Shown here: piece after piece, positions 1 through 8,089 of the stretch
Position numbering within the stretch: position 1 is the stretch's first letter
How the letters are laid out: each line of letters starts with the position of its first letter
Origin: Candidatus Desulfovibrio intestinipullorum
GTDB taxonomy: Bacteria > Desulfobacterota > Desulfovibrionia > Desulfovibrionales > Desulfovibrionaceae
Direction: 5' to 3'
Length of the DNA: 59,614 nt
Assembly: GCA_019113165.1 (NCBI GenBank)
Contig: DXHV01000015.1
Coordinates: 1-59,614, forward strand
Position numbers and translations under genes: made by a program
Notes under the pieces: generated by a model
The model's input: only the letters and a program-made list of their open reading frames with translations
The model's database searches: none
Told to the model about the DNA's origin: nothing

Positions 1-5
1 ATGAA

Positions 6-1337
6 CTACCTCGCACTTACGTGCGAGGTTTCACGGGGACGCTCCCCCGTTTTTAGCAATTCTCCGAGAGAGAAACATTGGTGCAGCTCCCGGACAACTG
101 CGGGCGTGTCCATAACGCCCCCATCGAGTTCGAGCAGTTGTCTGAACCACTCGTCCCCGAATTCTTTTCTGCCTATATTGACAGCGCCGTTGATATCGGC
201 GTTGATGAGCCGTCCATCCTTGGCCTGATAGAGACCTCGCTTGATCCGTCGACCAGAAAAGACCTGTTTTTCTTGGTTATCCCCATAAGTAGGAATAGGA
301 TCAAAATCCAGACTGCTTGCTTTGGACGTATAACTCTCTTCTCGCGCAACAACCTTGATGCCTTGCTCTTCAGCTTTATATGTTATCATATCGATAAAAC
401 GGCTATGTGGCAGCATAACAAAATTCTGATTATTGCGTCGTCCAAGGTTAATTTCCTGTTTCCAATATCTATTATATCCTATAACAATTGTGCAAAGTTG
501 ATGCTCAACACAAAAACTGATAATAGATCGGCTCATCTTATGCAGCATATCATTGATTTGGCGAGATCTTCGATCTCCTTTCACACGAATATGTGCATAC
601 TGGTTCTTTGCTCTGAGCTTGGCAACCTGCTTGTTGTACCTTTGATTGAGGCTCTTCAACACTCCGCCCTTGATCAAAGCGGGTTTTATCCCGGGTTTGG
701 TCGACACTAAAGTTGCGAAGTTGTTGATACCGAGATCAATGCACACAGCTTGATCATAATCAAGTTTGGCTGTCGTTTCCTGTTTTCTGTACGTCACCTC
801 CATCATAAAGCAATTACCCATGGGGATTATTCGCAAATCTCCACAAACGGCTTCTTCGGCGCGTGCGTTGAATGGCTGATTCTCGCAGCACCTGACAGGC
901 AGAGGATGAAAACCTATTTGTTCTCCACCTGTAATCGTGAGCAGGCCATTCTTGATCACGTACCCATTGCGGCCAACGTAAAAAGCACGATATTTCTTCT
1001 TGTATCCAGGCAACTTGGGTTTGCCCATAAATTTTTCGGGGTGCTTTCCGTATTCCTCCTTGGCTTTAGCAAAAGATTTGAATTGCTTGGCGACAACCTG
1101 CCCTTGTCGCTGGGCACTGGCGGCAGAGGGCATGCTCTTATAATCATCTGGATAGTCTTTCTTGAGCTCATCATCGAGTTCTTTGCGTGACAGCGGAGGG
1201 CGATTGTCAAACACGTTGTGGCGCAAGATATATGTCGCACAGTTACCAAGCTTGCGGCTGTTTGAGCACAGTATGTGACAAGCCTCCCAATTGGGATGGC
1301 TCCTGTCTATTCTTGTTCGCTCCACCCGTTGCACCAT
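6..1337 (-). CDS. tnpB: TnpB, RNA-guided endonuclease of IS200/IS605 family (OrfB)
   Basis: TnpB proteins are RuvC-type nucleases guided by an RNA derived from the element's right end; they cleave DNA and favour retention of the element. The RuvC triad is visible: Asp about 201 in IDLGIN, Glu about 334 in REESYTSK, Asp about 381 in INADINGAVNI. The usual CXXC zinc-ribbon cysteines between motifs II and III are absent; the segment instead contains SGRRIKRGLY, which I know from a common cysteine-less TnpB subgroup. About 443 aa, normal length. I chose ATG 1337 because GGAG lies 9 nt upstream; a GTG at 1352 would add five residues. It is divergent from, and overlaps, the start of tnpA. It appears intact although its tnpA is broken. 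Confidence 0.9.
   Translation of the reverse strand: MVQRVERTRIDRSHPNWEACHILCSNSRKLGNCATYILRHNVFDNRPPLSRKELDDELKKDYPDDYKSMPSAASAQRQGQVVAKQFKSFAKAKEEYGKHPEKFMGKPKLPGYKKKYRAFYVGRNGYVIKNGLLTITGGEQIGFHPLPVRCCENQPFNARAEEAVCGDLRIIPMGNCFMMEVTYRKQETTAKLDYDQAVCIDLGINNFATLVSTKPGIKPALIKGGVLKSLNQRYNKQVAKLRAKNQYAHIRVKGDRRSRQINDMLHKMSRSIISFCVEHQLCTIVIGYNRYWKQEINLGRRNNQNFVMLPHSRFIDMITYKAEEQGIKVVAREESYTSKASSLDFDPIPTYGDNQEKQVFSGRRIKRGLYQAKDGRLINADINGAVNIGRKEFGDEWFRQLLELDGGVMDTPAVVRELHQCFSLGELLKTGERPRETSHVSAR
9..28 (-). repeat. Subterminal hairpin at the tnpB-side (right) end of the IS
   Basis: Perfect 8-bp stem CCTCGCAC / GTGCGAGG with loop TTAC, overlapping the last codons of tnpB. In this family the right-end hairpin is recognised by TnpA and also lies at the 3' part of the TnpB guide RNA (omega RNA). 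The assignment is by position and form. Confidence 0.65.
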
Positions 1338-1746
1338 GATGAAATTCTCCACTGCCTCTCATAGTGTATTCAATTTGAAGGTTCATGTGATATTTGTTGC
1401 AGCGTATCGGCGCAAGGCAATTTCGTCAAGAATACTTTTGCGCCTCGAGTAAATCTTTTCTGAAGTTTGTACCAATTTCGGAGCGCATCTTTGCGAATTT
1501 TCTGGCGAGACGGACCATGTTCATCTGCTGATTGAATATCCACCGACTGTCAGACTCTCTGATTTGATTCGAACTCTCAAGACTGTTTCATCTCTCAAGA
1601 TACGCCAAGAATTTCGTCGTGATATCATTCATTTATTATGGGGAAAACGCTTTTGGACTAGAAGCTATTGTGCTATTTCAGTAGGAGATGGAGCCACAAC
1701 TGCCATTATAGAGCAGTATATCAGAGGTCAAATGCGGCCGAATTGA
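1336..1746 (+). pseudogene. tnpA: TnpA (IS200/IS605 Y1 HUH transposase), interrupted by one in-frame stop
   Basis: Translation from ATG 1336 gives a typical TnpA start (…VHVIFVAAYRRK…), then TAA at 1450-1452 (codon 39), after which the same frame continues to TGA at 1744-1746. The remainder keeps the HUH motif His-Val-His (1516-1524, in DHVHLLIEYPP) and the catalytic Tyr codon at 1717-1719 in EQYIRGQ. Family members have Glu or Arg where the stop lies (…RLREIFEEVC…), so a single G-to-T change (GAA to TAA) would explain it. No frameshift is seen. The transposase is probably dead unless the stop is suppressed or TnpA is supplied by another copy. Confidence 0.85.
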
Positions 1747-1766
1747 CATTCGGCCCCGCTATCCAT

Positions 1767-1786
1767 CCCCACGCTCACGCGTGGGG
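1767..1786 (+). repeat. Subterminal hairpin at the tnpA-side (left) end of the IS
   Basis: Perfect 8-bp stem CCCCACGC / GCGTGGGG with loop TCAC, lying 20 bp beyond the tnpA stop codon. Position and form match the left-end recognition hairpin of IS200/IS605 elements. The loop resembles that of the opposite end (TTAC). Confidence 0.6.
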
Positions 1787-1814
1787 AATTCCGCGGATTT
1801 TGTTAAATTATATA

Positions 1815-1850
1815 CAAAAAAAGCCCCTGCGGCGATTCACCGTAAGGGCT
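1815..1850 (-). terminator. Rho-independent terminator of the tRNA-fMet gene
   Basis: On the minus strand an AGCCC…/GGGGCT stem interrupted by wobble pairs is followed directly by seven T residues, 14 nt past the tRNA CCA end. Confidence 0.7.
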
Positions 1851-1863
1851 GTATTGTCATATC

Positions 1864-1940
<77 letters not shown>

Positions 1941-2163
1941 ATGCGAAAAACTATATAGACTGCAAAAACCGGTCCTGTCAAGCGCTTTTGACATAAATTT
2001 GTCAAAAAAAATGAAAATGGCAGCATTCCAGGATCTTGGCACCCTCACTGCGCGTGCCGGCACAACTTGCCACACCACCAGTTCTTTGCGATCATCAGGT
2101 GAAGCAGAGATGGCTCATGCGCTTTCCTCTTTTTCGACGGTATGGAGACTACGGAGACGTTCC

Positions 2164-3927
2164 ATGGATACATTGGCCCAGCATGCCGATCCGGCAGCAG
2201 CGTGCGCAGACAACTGCGCCGAGATCTACGCCCGGATTCAGGGCATTCCCGAGCACTCGGTTTCACTGATGACACGTGCCAGCCATGGCCGGGCGCTGCG
2301 TATCGGCGCCTATCTCTTCTATGCAGCCGGCGACTGGCTCATAGGCATAGGCTACCCCCTGCAGGGAACGCCTTCTGTCGAAGACTTTGACAGGGCTCTC
2401 GACAAGGCCATCAGCCAGACAGGGGCAACGGACTGCCGCATTGTCGCCTGCGAGCTTCCTGCACGACTGGCCGGTCACCTCACCAAACAGGATGCGTACT
2501 ACATCCTTCCCCTGGAAAGGCCCCTGCCAGGACGTCTCGTCAATATCGTCAACAAGGCCTCGCAATCCTTGCGCATCGAGACCGGCACAACCTTCACTCC
2601 CCAGCACCGCCGCCTGTGGGGCGAATTCATGGGCTTTGCCGGGCTTCCCAGCAATGTCCAGGCCCTGTATGCCTCAGTGGAGGAACTGCTCTCTTCCCCT
2701 GACTGCGAAATTTCCCTGCTCAATGCCTATAACGCCGAAGGCTTCCTGACGGCCTGCCTGGTGGTGGATACGGCGCAGCCTGGCTTTGACACCTATCTGC
2801 TCGGCGCCCATTCGCGCCAGCACCCCGTGCCTCATGCCTCGGATGTGCTCTTTGCCCGCATGATTGCCGAGGCCAGGCAGCGCAGCAAGGCCTTCCTGCA
2901 CCTGGGCCTTGGCGTCAATCAGGGCATTGCCCGCTTCAAGCGCAAGTGGGGCGGCTTTCCCGCCCTGCCCTATCTGGAAGCCCAGTGGAAGGAACAGAAG
3001 CGCTCTGCCTCCGTCAACGTCATCCTGCACAGCATCGAAGCCAGCCTGGACACGACCCTGAGCGAACAGGAACACAGGGAGCACGATTTTGCCCAGCGTC
3101 CCTTCCGCATGCTCTGGCGGCTGGACAAGGACGGACGAACCTCCTGGATTGGCGGGACTGCCCACTTCTTCTGCAAGTCCTTCGAGCGCTCCTTCAAGCA
3201 GCTCTACAAGAACATCGATACCGTCCTCTTTGAAGGGCATCTGGACGATGCAAGCCTGGAAACCATCAGTCTGGCGGGCAAGCAGCCGCCTGCCCCCGAG
3301 GCCTGCCTCTACGATCTCCTGAGCCAAGAGGAGCGGCACAGGCTTGAACGGATGGTCCGCGGGCCGGAGGGTCCGCTGTTCCGCTTTCTCAACGCGGAAG
3401 CCGAGAACAAGGCCGATGTGCGCTGGTATCTGCGCCGGACACAGCACTGGTATGCCTTCTTTGCCCTGTGGTGCGCCTTTCTCGAGCGCCGGGGCTGGCG
3501 CTATTCCGTGGATCTGGAAGCCTGGCGCCTTGCCCACAGCCTGGGCAAGCACGTGCTGGCCATGGAGGACATAGAGGAACAACTGGAAGCCCTGCGCGCC
3601 GTTCCTGTGCAGCGGGCCGTCAATCACCTGCGCAACTGCGCTCTGTGGCCTGCCTACCTCAGGGCCAATGCCCGGGCCTACCTGGCAGGCGATCTCATGG
3701 GTCTCATGGGCACAAGCACGGAATTCCCCACGCGCACAGGCCACATCATAGGCGCACGGGATCAGCGCTTCCGCGAGCGCATGGTGCCCTACCTGGAAGA
3801 AGGCAGGGCCCTGGCCCTGGTCGGATCGGCCCATCTGCTCAATCTGCGCAGCATGCTGGAAGAAGACGGCTTCACGGTCACGCCCCAGAACCGCAGCCTG
3901 TGGGGCAGGATACGCAACTACGGGTAG
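2164..3927 (+). CDS. Fusion protein: GNAT/FemAB-like domain plus TraB/GumN domain
   Basis: About 587 aa in two parts. The first half (about 1-300) looks like a GNAT/FemAB-type acyltransferase fold, with a conserved LGLGVNQGIARFKRKWGG stretch at about 247-265; it is paralogous to the next gene. The C-terminal half (about 320-587) fits the TraB/PrgY/GumN family: GGTAH near 330, LFEG near 356, a SVDLEAW…GK…MED segment, and a final VGSAHL near 553, the two G-x-x-H boxes and Glu typical of that putative metalloprotease-like family. No signal peptide or membrane segment is evident. ATG 2164 has GGAG seven bases upstream; ATG 2110 is also possible. The next gene starts 5 bp downstream. The substrate is unknown and the fusion is unusual to me. 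Confidence 0.75.
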   Translation: MDTLAQHADPAAACADNCAEIYARIQGIPEHSVSLMTRASHGRALRIGAYLFYAAGDWLIGIGYPLQGTPSVEDFDRALDKAISQTGATDCRIVACELPARLAGHLTKQDAYYILPLERPLPGRLVNIVNKASQSLRIETGTTFTPQHRRLWGEFMGFAGLPSNVQALYASVEELLSSPDCEISLLNAYNAEGFLTACLVVDTAQPGFDTYLLGAHSRQHPVPHASDVLFARMIAEARQRSKAFLHLGLGVNQGIARFKRKWGGFPALPYLEAQWKEQKRSASVNVILHSIEASLDTTLSEQEHREHDFAQRPFRMLWRLDKDGRTSWIGGTAHFFCKSFERSFKQLYKNIDTVLFEGHLDDASLETISLAGKQPPAPEACLYDLLSQEERHRLERMVRGPEGPLFRFLNAEAENKADVRWYLRRTQHWYAFFALWCAFLERRGWRYSVDLEAWRLAHSLGKHVLAMEDIEEQLEALRAVPVQRAVNHLRNCALWPAYLRANARAYLAGDLMGLMGTSTEFPTRTGHIIGARDQRFRERMVPYLEEGRALALVGSAHLLNLRSMLEEDGFTVTPQNRSLWGRIRNYG

Positions 3928-3932
3928 AAACC

Positions 3933-4832
3933 ATGCAGACCTTCAGCGACTTCACCTCCCGGGCCCTGGTACCCGAGCATCTGGAACACTACGTGCGCGC
4001 TGTCAGCACCTGCACGCCTTTGCGCATGGGCCCCTTCCTTGCCTGGCGCAACACCACCTCCCTCATTCTCGCGGGCTTTCCCTGTGACAGCGGCCTTCCA
4101 ACCTTTGCGGAAGGGTCTCCTGTGCAGGAACCGGCCAGAACACGCCTTCTGCAGGACCTGGACCAGACCCTGCAGGAAGCGCAATCCCTGCCCTGGGTGG
4201 AGACCATCACTCTGCTTGCCCCTGTCCGCCCCGGAGCTGTTCCCGGCAATGCCACCTGTCATGAGGACGCCTATTTCGGCCTGGATCTGCCCATGGGCAG
4301 GCTTGGCGGCAAGCTCGGCAACATGCTGCGCAGGGGCAGGACACTGACGGAGATTACCGTCAACGACACATGGAGCAGGGAACACGAGGCGCTGGTGGCC
4401 CAGGCCGTGCGTGTCCTTGGCAACCGTCCGGGAGAGCAGCGCCTGCTCCCGGAGCATGCCAGGCTCTTTGCCAGGCTTGGCCACTACGTCACGGCCAACC
4501 CGGGCAAGGTCTGCTGCTACTCGGCCAGGCGCAGGGACAATGGCAGCCTGTGCGGGCTTGTGCTGGGCGATCACGCCTCCTACACCACATCCTTCTATCT
4601 CTTTGCCTTCCGCAGCCCCGACGCGCCGCCCGGCACGGCAGACGTTCTCCTGCACAGCCTCTGCCAGCACAGCGTGGAGCTTGGCCAGGTGCGCTGCAAC
4701 CTGGGCCTGGGCATTCACGGTGGCATTCGCTTCTTCAAGGCCAAATGGGGGGCCTCTCTGTGGATGCCCTGTCATGAATGTTCCTGGTCCGTCAAAAAAC
4801 GGGGATTCCTGGCCCGTCTCCTTTCACGCTAG
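3933..4832 (+). CDS. GNAT/FemAB-like acyltransferase, paralogue of the preceding N-terminal domain
   Basis: 299 aa. It aligns by eye with the first half of the upstream fusion: LRMGPFLAWRN corresponds to LRIGAYLFYAA, and LGLGIHGGIRFFKAKWG (about 256-273) to LGLGVNQGIARFKRKWGG. The pair therefore arose by duplication. The GNAT/FemAB assignment rests on the overall pattern of this C-terminal block and is tentative. The start ATG lies 5 bp after the stop of the fusion gene, which suggests translational coupling. No membrane segment is seen. The substrate is unknown. An intergenic stretch carrying four copies of TGCACCAA separates it from the radical SAM gene. Confidence 0.65.
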   Translation: MQTFSDFTSRALVPEHLEHYVRAVSTCTPLRMGPFLAWRNTTSLILAGFPCDSGLPTFAEGSPVQEPARTRLLQDLDQTLQEAQSLPWVETITLLAPVRPGAVPGNATCHEDAYFGLDLPMGRLGGKLGNMLRRGRTLTEITVNDTWSREHEALVAQAVRVLGNRPGEQRLLPEHARLFARLGHYVTANPGKVCCYSARRRDNGSLCGLVLGDHASYTTSFYLFAFRSPDAPPGTADVLLHSLCQHSVELGQVRCNLGLGIHGGIRFFKAKWGASLWMPCHECSWSVKKRGFLARLLSR

Positions 4833-4855
4833 ACCCGTGGTCTGTTTCATAATCA

Positions 4856-4925
4856 TGCACCAAAAAAAGAAAGGAACATTCTGCACCAATTCTGTACGTG
4901 CACCAAAGAAAAAATCCTGCACCAA
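4856..4925 (+). repeat. Four direct copies of TGCACCAA
   Basis: TGCACCAA occurs at 4856, 4882, 4899 and 4918, spaced 26, 17 and 19 bp, in the 141-bp gap upstream of the radical SAM gene. The last copy is 48 bp before its start codon. The arrangement suggests binding sites for a regulator. The same octamer or close variants recur in the AT-rich gap at 28.7-29.4 kb. Confidence 0.6.
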
Positions 4926-4973
4926 TGTTCTGAACCCTGTTCCGCTCGTTCTGTTTCTTTTGAGGAGTCCGTC

Positions 4974-6053
4974 ATGTCTTCCAGCACGCAGCCCGATCCC
5001 CTTGCTGAAGCAGCACGCAGCCTGCCCCATGGCTGGCGCCGCTGGCTCGGCAGGCTGAGCGGCAGCACAAAGCGCCCCCTGAAGCACATACAGGTCGAAG
5101 TGACCTCCCACTGCCCCGGTGCCTGCACATACTGCCCCAGGGGCATACTGCACACGGCCTGGCAGGCCCGGCACATGCGCGATGCCTGCTTTGCCGCCCT
5201 GACGCCGCTCATGCTGCAGTCCGAGCGTGTGCATCTGCAGGGCTGGGGCGAGCCCTTCGCCCATCCGAGGCTCCTGGACTACGTGGCCCTGGCCCGCAAG
5301 GCAGGCTGTGCAGCCTCCACCACCTCCTGCGGACTTGTCATGACCGAGGAACTGGCCCGTCGCACCGTGGAAAGCGGCATGGACATCGTGGCCTTTTCCC
5401 TGGTGGGCACGGACGAGACCAGCAATGCCCCGCGCAGGAACGTGCCCTTTGCCAGGGTGGCAAAAGCCGTGCAGATGCTGGAACAGGCCAGGCGCGCCCT
5501 GCGCAGCAGCACGCCCCGCATCCACCTCTCCTACCTGCTCCTGGCGGACCGTCTGCAGGCCACGGCCAGGCTCCCCGAGCTCATGGAGGCCTGGAACATA
5601 GACATGTGCATCATCTCCACCCTGGACATGCCTGTGCTGGCACAGCACTGGGCCTGGGCCTACCGGCCCGAGGAAACGGACAAGATCGCCAGGGCCAGAG
5701 CATTTCTCGAGCCCCTGGCCAACCAGGCTGCTGCCAGCGGCCGGGCCATTCACTTCTGCCTGCCCGGCAAGGTCACGGGCAACTGCCGCGAAGACATTGC
5801 CCACAGCTGCTATGTGGATGCCGACGGCATCCTCTCGCCCTGCATCTATCTGAATGTTCCTTTCCGGGAAAACATGTTCCGCGAAGAGACCCTGCTGCGC
5901 AACCACCGCGTCGTCTACGGATCCATCGAGAAGACCAGTCCCGTGGATCTCTGGAACAGGGACGACTACATGGACTTCCGGGCCGATCTGAGCCACGGGG
6001 TGACGCCCGAAACCTGCCTCTCCTGTCCCAAGCGCTTCGAGCATTTCTTCTGA
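4974..6053 (+). CDS. Radical SAM protein with SPASM-like C-terminal cysteines
   Basis: 359 aa. C47-x3-C51-x2-C54 (SHCPGACTYCPR) is the radical SAM [4Fe-4S] motif. HLQGWGEPFAHP matches the GGEP-type SAM-binding stretch. The C-terminal third has further cysteines (CREDIAHSCYVDADGILSPC and CLSCPKRF), which resemble a SPASM/auxiliary cluster region found in enzymes that modify peptides or proteins. TTTTGAGGAG before ATG 4974 gives a good ribosome site. Its own upstream gap has repeated octamers, so it may have its own promoter or be regulated within the group. The two preceding genes are co-directional. No precursor-peptide gene is evident next to it. The substrate is unknown. Confidence 0.85.
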   Translation: MSSSTQPDPLAEAARSLPHGWRRWLGRLSGSTKRPLKHIQVEVTSHCPGACTYCPRGILHTAWQARHMRDACFAALTPLMLQSERVHLQGWGEPFAHPRLLDYVALARKAGCAASTTSCGLVMTEELARRTVESGMDIVAFSLVGTDETSNAPRRNVPFARVAKAVQMLEQARRALRSSTPRIHLSYLLLADRLQATARLPELMEAWNIDMCIISTLDMPVLAQHWAWAYRPEETDKIARARAFLEPLANQAAASGRAIHFCLPGKVTGNCREDIAHSCYVDADGILSPCIYLNVPFRENMFREETLLRNHRVVYGSIEKTSPVDLWNRDDYMDFRADLSHGVTPETCLSCPKRFEHFF

Positions 6054-6090
6054 AGCCGGCTGCAGTCAGAACCTGCGTCTGCAGCCAAAA

Positions 6091-6124
6091 AAAGATCCGG
6101 AAGAACAACTCTTTCCGGATCTTT
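6091..6124. terminator. Bidirectional terminator between radical SAM gene and apbE
   Basis: Perfect 12-bp stem AAAGATCCGGAA / TTCCGGATCTTT. On the minus strand the stem is followed by an unbroken T run, so it ends the rnf-apbE transcript well. The plus side has a weaker T-rich tail. Confidence 0.8.
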
Positions 6125-6192
6125 CCTTTCGTTCTGAACAGGGCCAGTGTTCAGTCTGTCAGGGAGGAGGAGAACTGTCGGAGGAAAGGGAA

Positions 6193-7197
6193 TCAGGCAG
6201 GCCAGCCTGCGCTGCGCACCACGCTGCCGTTGCCCAGCATCAGCATGCAGTCCACGCCCTTCAGGCCTGCGCACAGATCGAGCACGGCTCGCGGAGCCTG
6301 GACGGAAAAGGCCGTTGCCAGGGCATCAGCAAGCATTCCGTCCGGAGCCAGCACGCTGGCCGACACGATTTCTGGACGATTCAGGGTTCTTGGCACCACC
6401 AGGTGGCTCCCGGACCCCTGGTTCAGGCGCTGTTCGTAGACGCCGGAGGTGGCCAGGGCCCTGTCATGCAGGGAGACCACCCCCTGCATCTGCTCAGCAC
6501 TGTGCGGCGAGCGTATGGCCACCCGCCAGGGCTGACCGCCTTCGGCATGGCCGGACGCCACAAGGTCGCCTCCGGCATTGACGAGGTGATTGGAACAGCC
6601 GGACTTCTTCAGAGACAGGCTCATCTTCTGGGCAATGTAGCCCTTGGCAATGCCGTCCAGGGTCAGGGCCATGCCTTCTCCGAGACGGACACCAGCCCCC
6701 TGCTGCACTCTGTCGTAATTCACATGCCTGAGCAGGGCAGAGAGTTCCCTGTGCGAAAGGCGCTCACCGCGGGCATTGCTTGCCTGCAGGGCAGAAAGCA
6801 GGGGCAGGATACTCGGATCAAAGCTGCCTGCAGTGACCCTGTGCACAAGACGGCTTTTTTCAAGCAGCAGAGCAAGGTGTTCGGGCACATCCTGCAGTGC
6901 GCCCTGGCTGTTCAGAACGCCCAGGGGCGAGGAGCTGTCAAAGCGGGTCAGTTCCGCCTCAAGAGTGCGGGCCGTGGCAAAGGCCTCTGCCACGGCGTCC
7001 TGGGCCCGGGCCTGTCCGCAGCCTGTCACGTCAATGCGCACAAAGGTGCCCATGAGCAGGGCCGTCTCCTGATAGTCCTGCGCCAGGCCTATGGCCCGGC
7101 AGGGACCGGCTGCAAGCACCGTCATGCCCAGGGCTGCGCCTGCAGTCAGAAAGCAACGTCTGGAACAGCGGGAGGCAACAAATTCTGATGCTGTCAT
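6193..7197 (-). CDS. apbE: FAD:protein FMN transferase (ApbE)
   Basis: ApbE covalently attaches FMN to threonines of exported flavoproteins, here RnfG. 334 aa with a twin-arginine-like signal SRRCFL at residues 12-17 and a hydrophobic stretch behind it, so it acts outside the cytoplasmic membrane. LLMGTFVRIDV, LDGIAKGYI and the NAGGDL motif are characteristic of the family. AAAGGAG precedes ATG 7197. It is the last gene of the rnf operon, 12 bp after rnfB, and is followed by the terminator at 6091-6124. Confidence 0.93.
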   Translation of the reverse strand: MTASEFVASRCSRRCFLTAGAALGMTVLAAGPCRAIGLAQDYQETALLMGTFVRIDVTGCGQARAQDAVAEAFATARTLEAELTRFDSSSPLGVLNSQGALQDVPEHLALLLEKSRLVHRVTAGSFDPSILPLLSALQASNARGERLSHRELSALLRHVNYDRVQQGAGVRLGEGMALTLDGIAKGYIAQKMSLSLKKSGCSNHLVNAGGDLVASGHAEGGQPWRVAIRSPHSAEQMQGVVSLHDRALATSGVYEQRLNQGSGSHLVVPRTLNRPEIVSASVLAPDGMLADALATAFSVQAPRAVLDLCAGLKGVDCMLMLGNGSVVRSAGWPA

Positions 7198-7209
7198 TCT
7201 TTTGCTCCT

Positions 7210-8079
7210 TTAGGCAACTGCCTGGCTTTCCTGTTCTGCAGCGGGCTTGTCGCACTGCTGTTCATGCTGATGCAGAAGATCAATGGGACGCAGGATCTCG
7301 CGGGCACATCCCTTCACACAGGCCATGCCGCACTCCTCGCCATAGGACAGGCAGAGACTGTGGTCGATGTGAATCTTGCCGCCCTGTATGCTGATGGCCT
7401 TGGCCGGACAGCCGCGGACGCACTTGGCACACTTGATACAGCCAATCTGGCAGATTTCCATCACGGCCTTGCCCTTGAGCCCCGTATTGCAGGGGATGCA
7501 GACACGGGCCCTCTTGGGAATAAGTTCCAGCACATTGCGCGGGCAGGCATGCACACAGCTGCCGCAGCCTGTGCAGCGCAGCACGTCCACGCAGGCCAGA
7601 TTGCCGACAATGGTCATGGCGCCGAAGGGGCAGGCTTCCACGCAGTCGCCAAAGCCCAGGCAGGAATAGGCGCAGGTATTGACACCGCCGCGCAGGGGCG
7701 CTGCGGCCGCGCAGGAGGGAATACCCTGATACTCGTAGCGCTGGGCCACCTGGCCGTGGTAGACGTCGCAGCGACGCATGGCCACGAGGGGTTCGGCTTC
7801 TGCCACCTGCTTGCCGGTCAGCTCTGCCAGTGCAATGACGCCTTCCTTGGAGGCGGCGCAGCACCTGTTGGGCGGGATTTCCGGATCCTTCACGACAGCC
7901 TTGGCATAGCCTTCGCAGCCGGCAAAGCCGCAGCCGCCGCAGTTTGCACCGGGCAGGATTTCCAGAGCAGCTTCAACCTTCGGATTTTCCTTGACAAAGA
8001 AGACTTTAGCCGCCACGGCCAGCAGGATGGAGGCCACAAGTCCCAGGCCAAACATGGCCAGTATTGATAAAACTACCAT
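7210..8079 (-). CDS. rnfB: Rnf complex subunit B (iron-sulfur)
   Basis: 289 aa. It has one N-terminal membrane helix, then the RnfB-specific CGGCGFAGCEGYA cluster motif, then several ferredoxin-type cysteine groups (CVEACPFG, CTGCGSCVHACP, CIKCAKCVRGCP, and CLSYGEECGMACVKGC). RnfB accepts electrons from reduced ferredoxin on the cytoplasmic side and passes them to the membrane subunits. The polyferredoxin C-terminus is longer than in gammaproteobacterial RnfB. It follows rnfA by 10 bp. Confidence 0.95.
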   Translation of the reverse strand: MVVLSILAMFGLGLVASILLAVAAKVFFVKENPKVEAALEILPGANCGGCGFAGCEGYAKAVVKDPEIPPNRCCAASKEGVIALAELTGKQVAEAEPLVAMRRCDVYHGQVAQRYEYQGIPSCAAAAPLRGGVNTCAYSCLGFGDCVEACPFGAMTIVGNLACVDVLRCTGCGSCVHACPRNVLELIPKRARVCIPCNTGLKGKAVMEICQIGCIKCAKCVRGCPAKAISIQGGKIHIDHSLCLSYGEECGMACVKGCAREILRPIDLLHQHEQQCDKPAAEQESQAVA

Positions 8080-8089
8080 GAGCCCCCTC

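Larger units (their letters stand above)
1..1795 (-). mobile_element. IS200/IS605-type insertion sequence (divergent tnpB and broken tnpA)
   Basis: The element consists of tnpB on the minus strand and a tnpA remnant on the plus strand whose starts overlap head to head. Each outer edge carries an imperfect-end hairpin (9-28 and 1767-1786), as expected of IS200/IS605 subterminal recognition hairpins. Read on the minus strand, the sequence after the tnpB-side hairpin is TAGTTCAT, which resembles the tail just before the right-end cleavage site in this family. The element therefore ends at or within a few bases of window position 1. The left end (near 1790-1800) is not resolved. Base composition is clearly AT-richer than the flanking genes, consistent with transfer. 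It lies just beyond the terminator of the tRNA-fMet gene. Confidence 0.8.

Noticed and set aside
1760-1795. The minus-strand sequence around the left IS hairpin resembles a type I-E CRISPR repeat (…TTCCCCACGC…GTGGGGAT…).
   Set aside because: There is only one copy, the stem is longer with a 4-nt loop, no spacers or cas genes are near, and the position matches the IS end hairpin.
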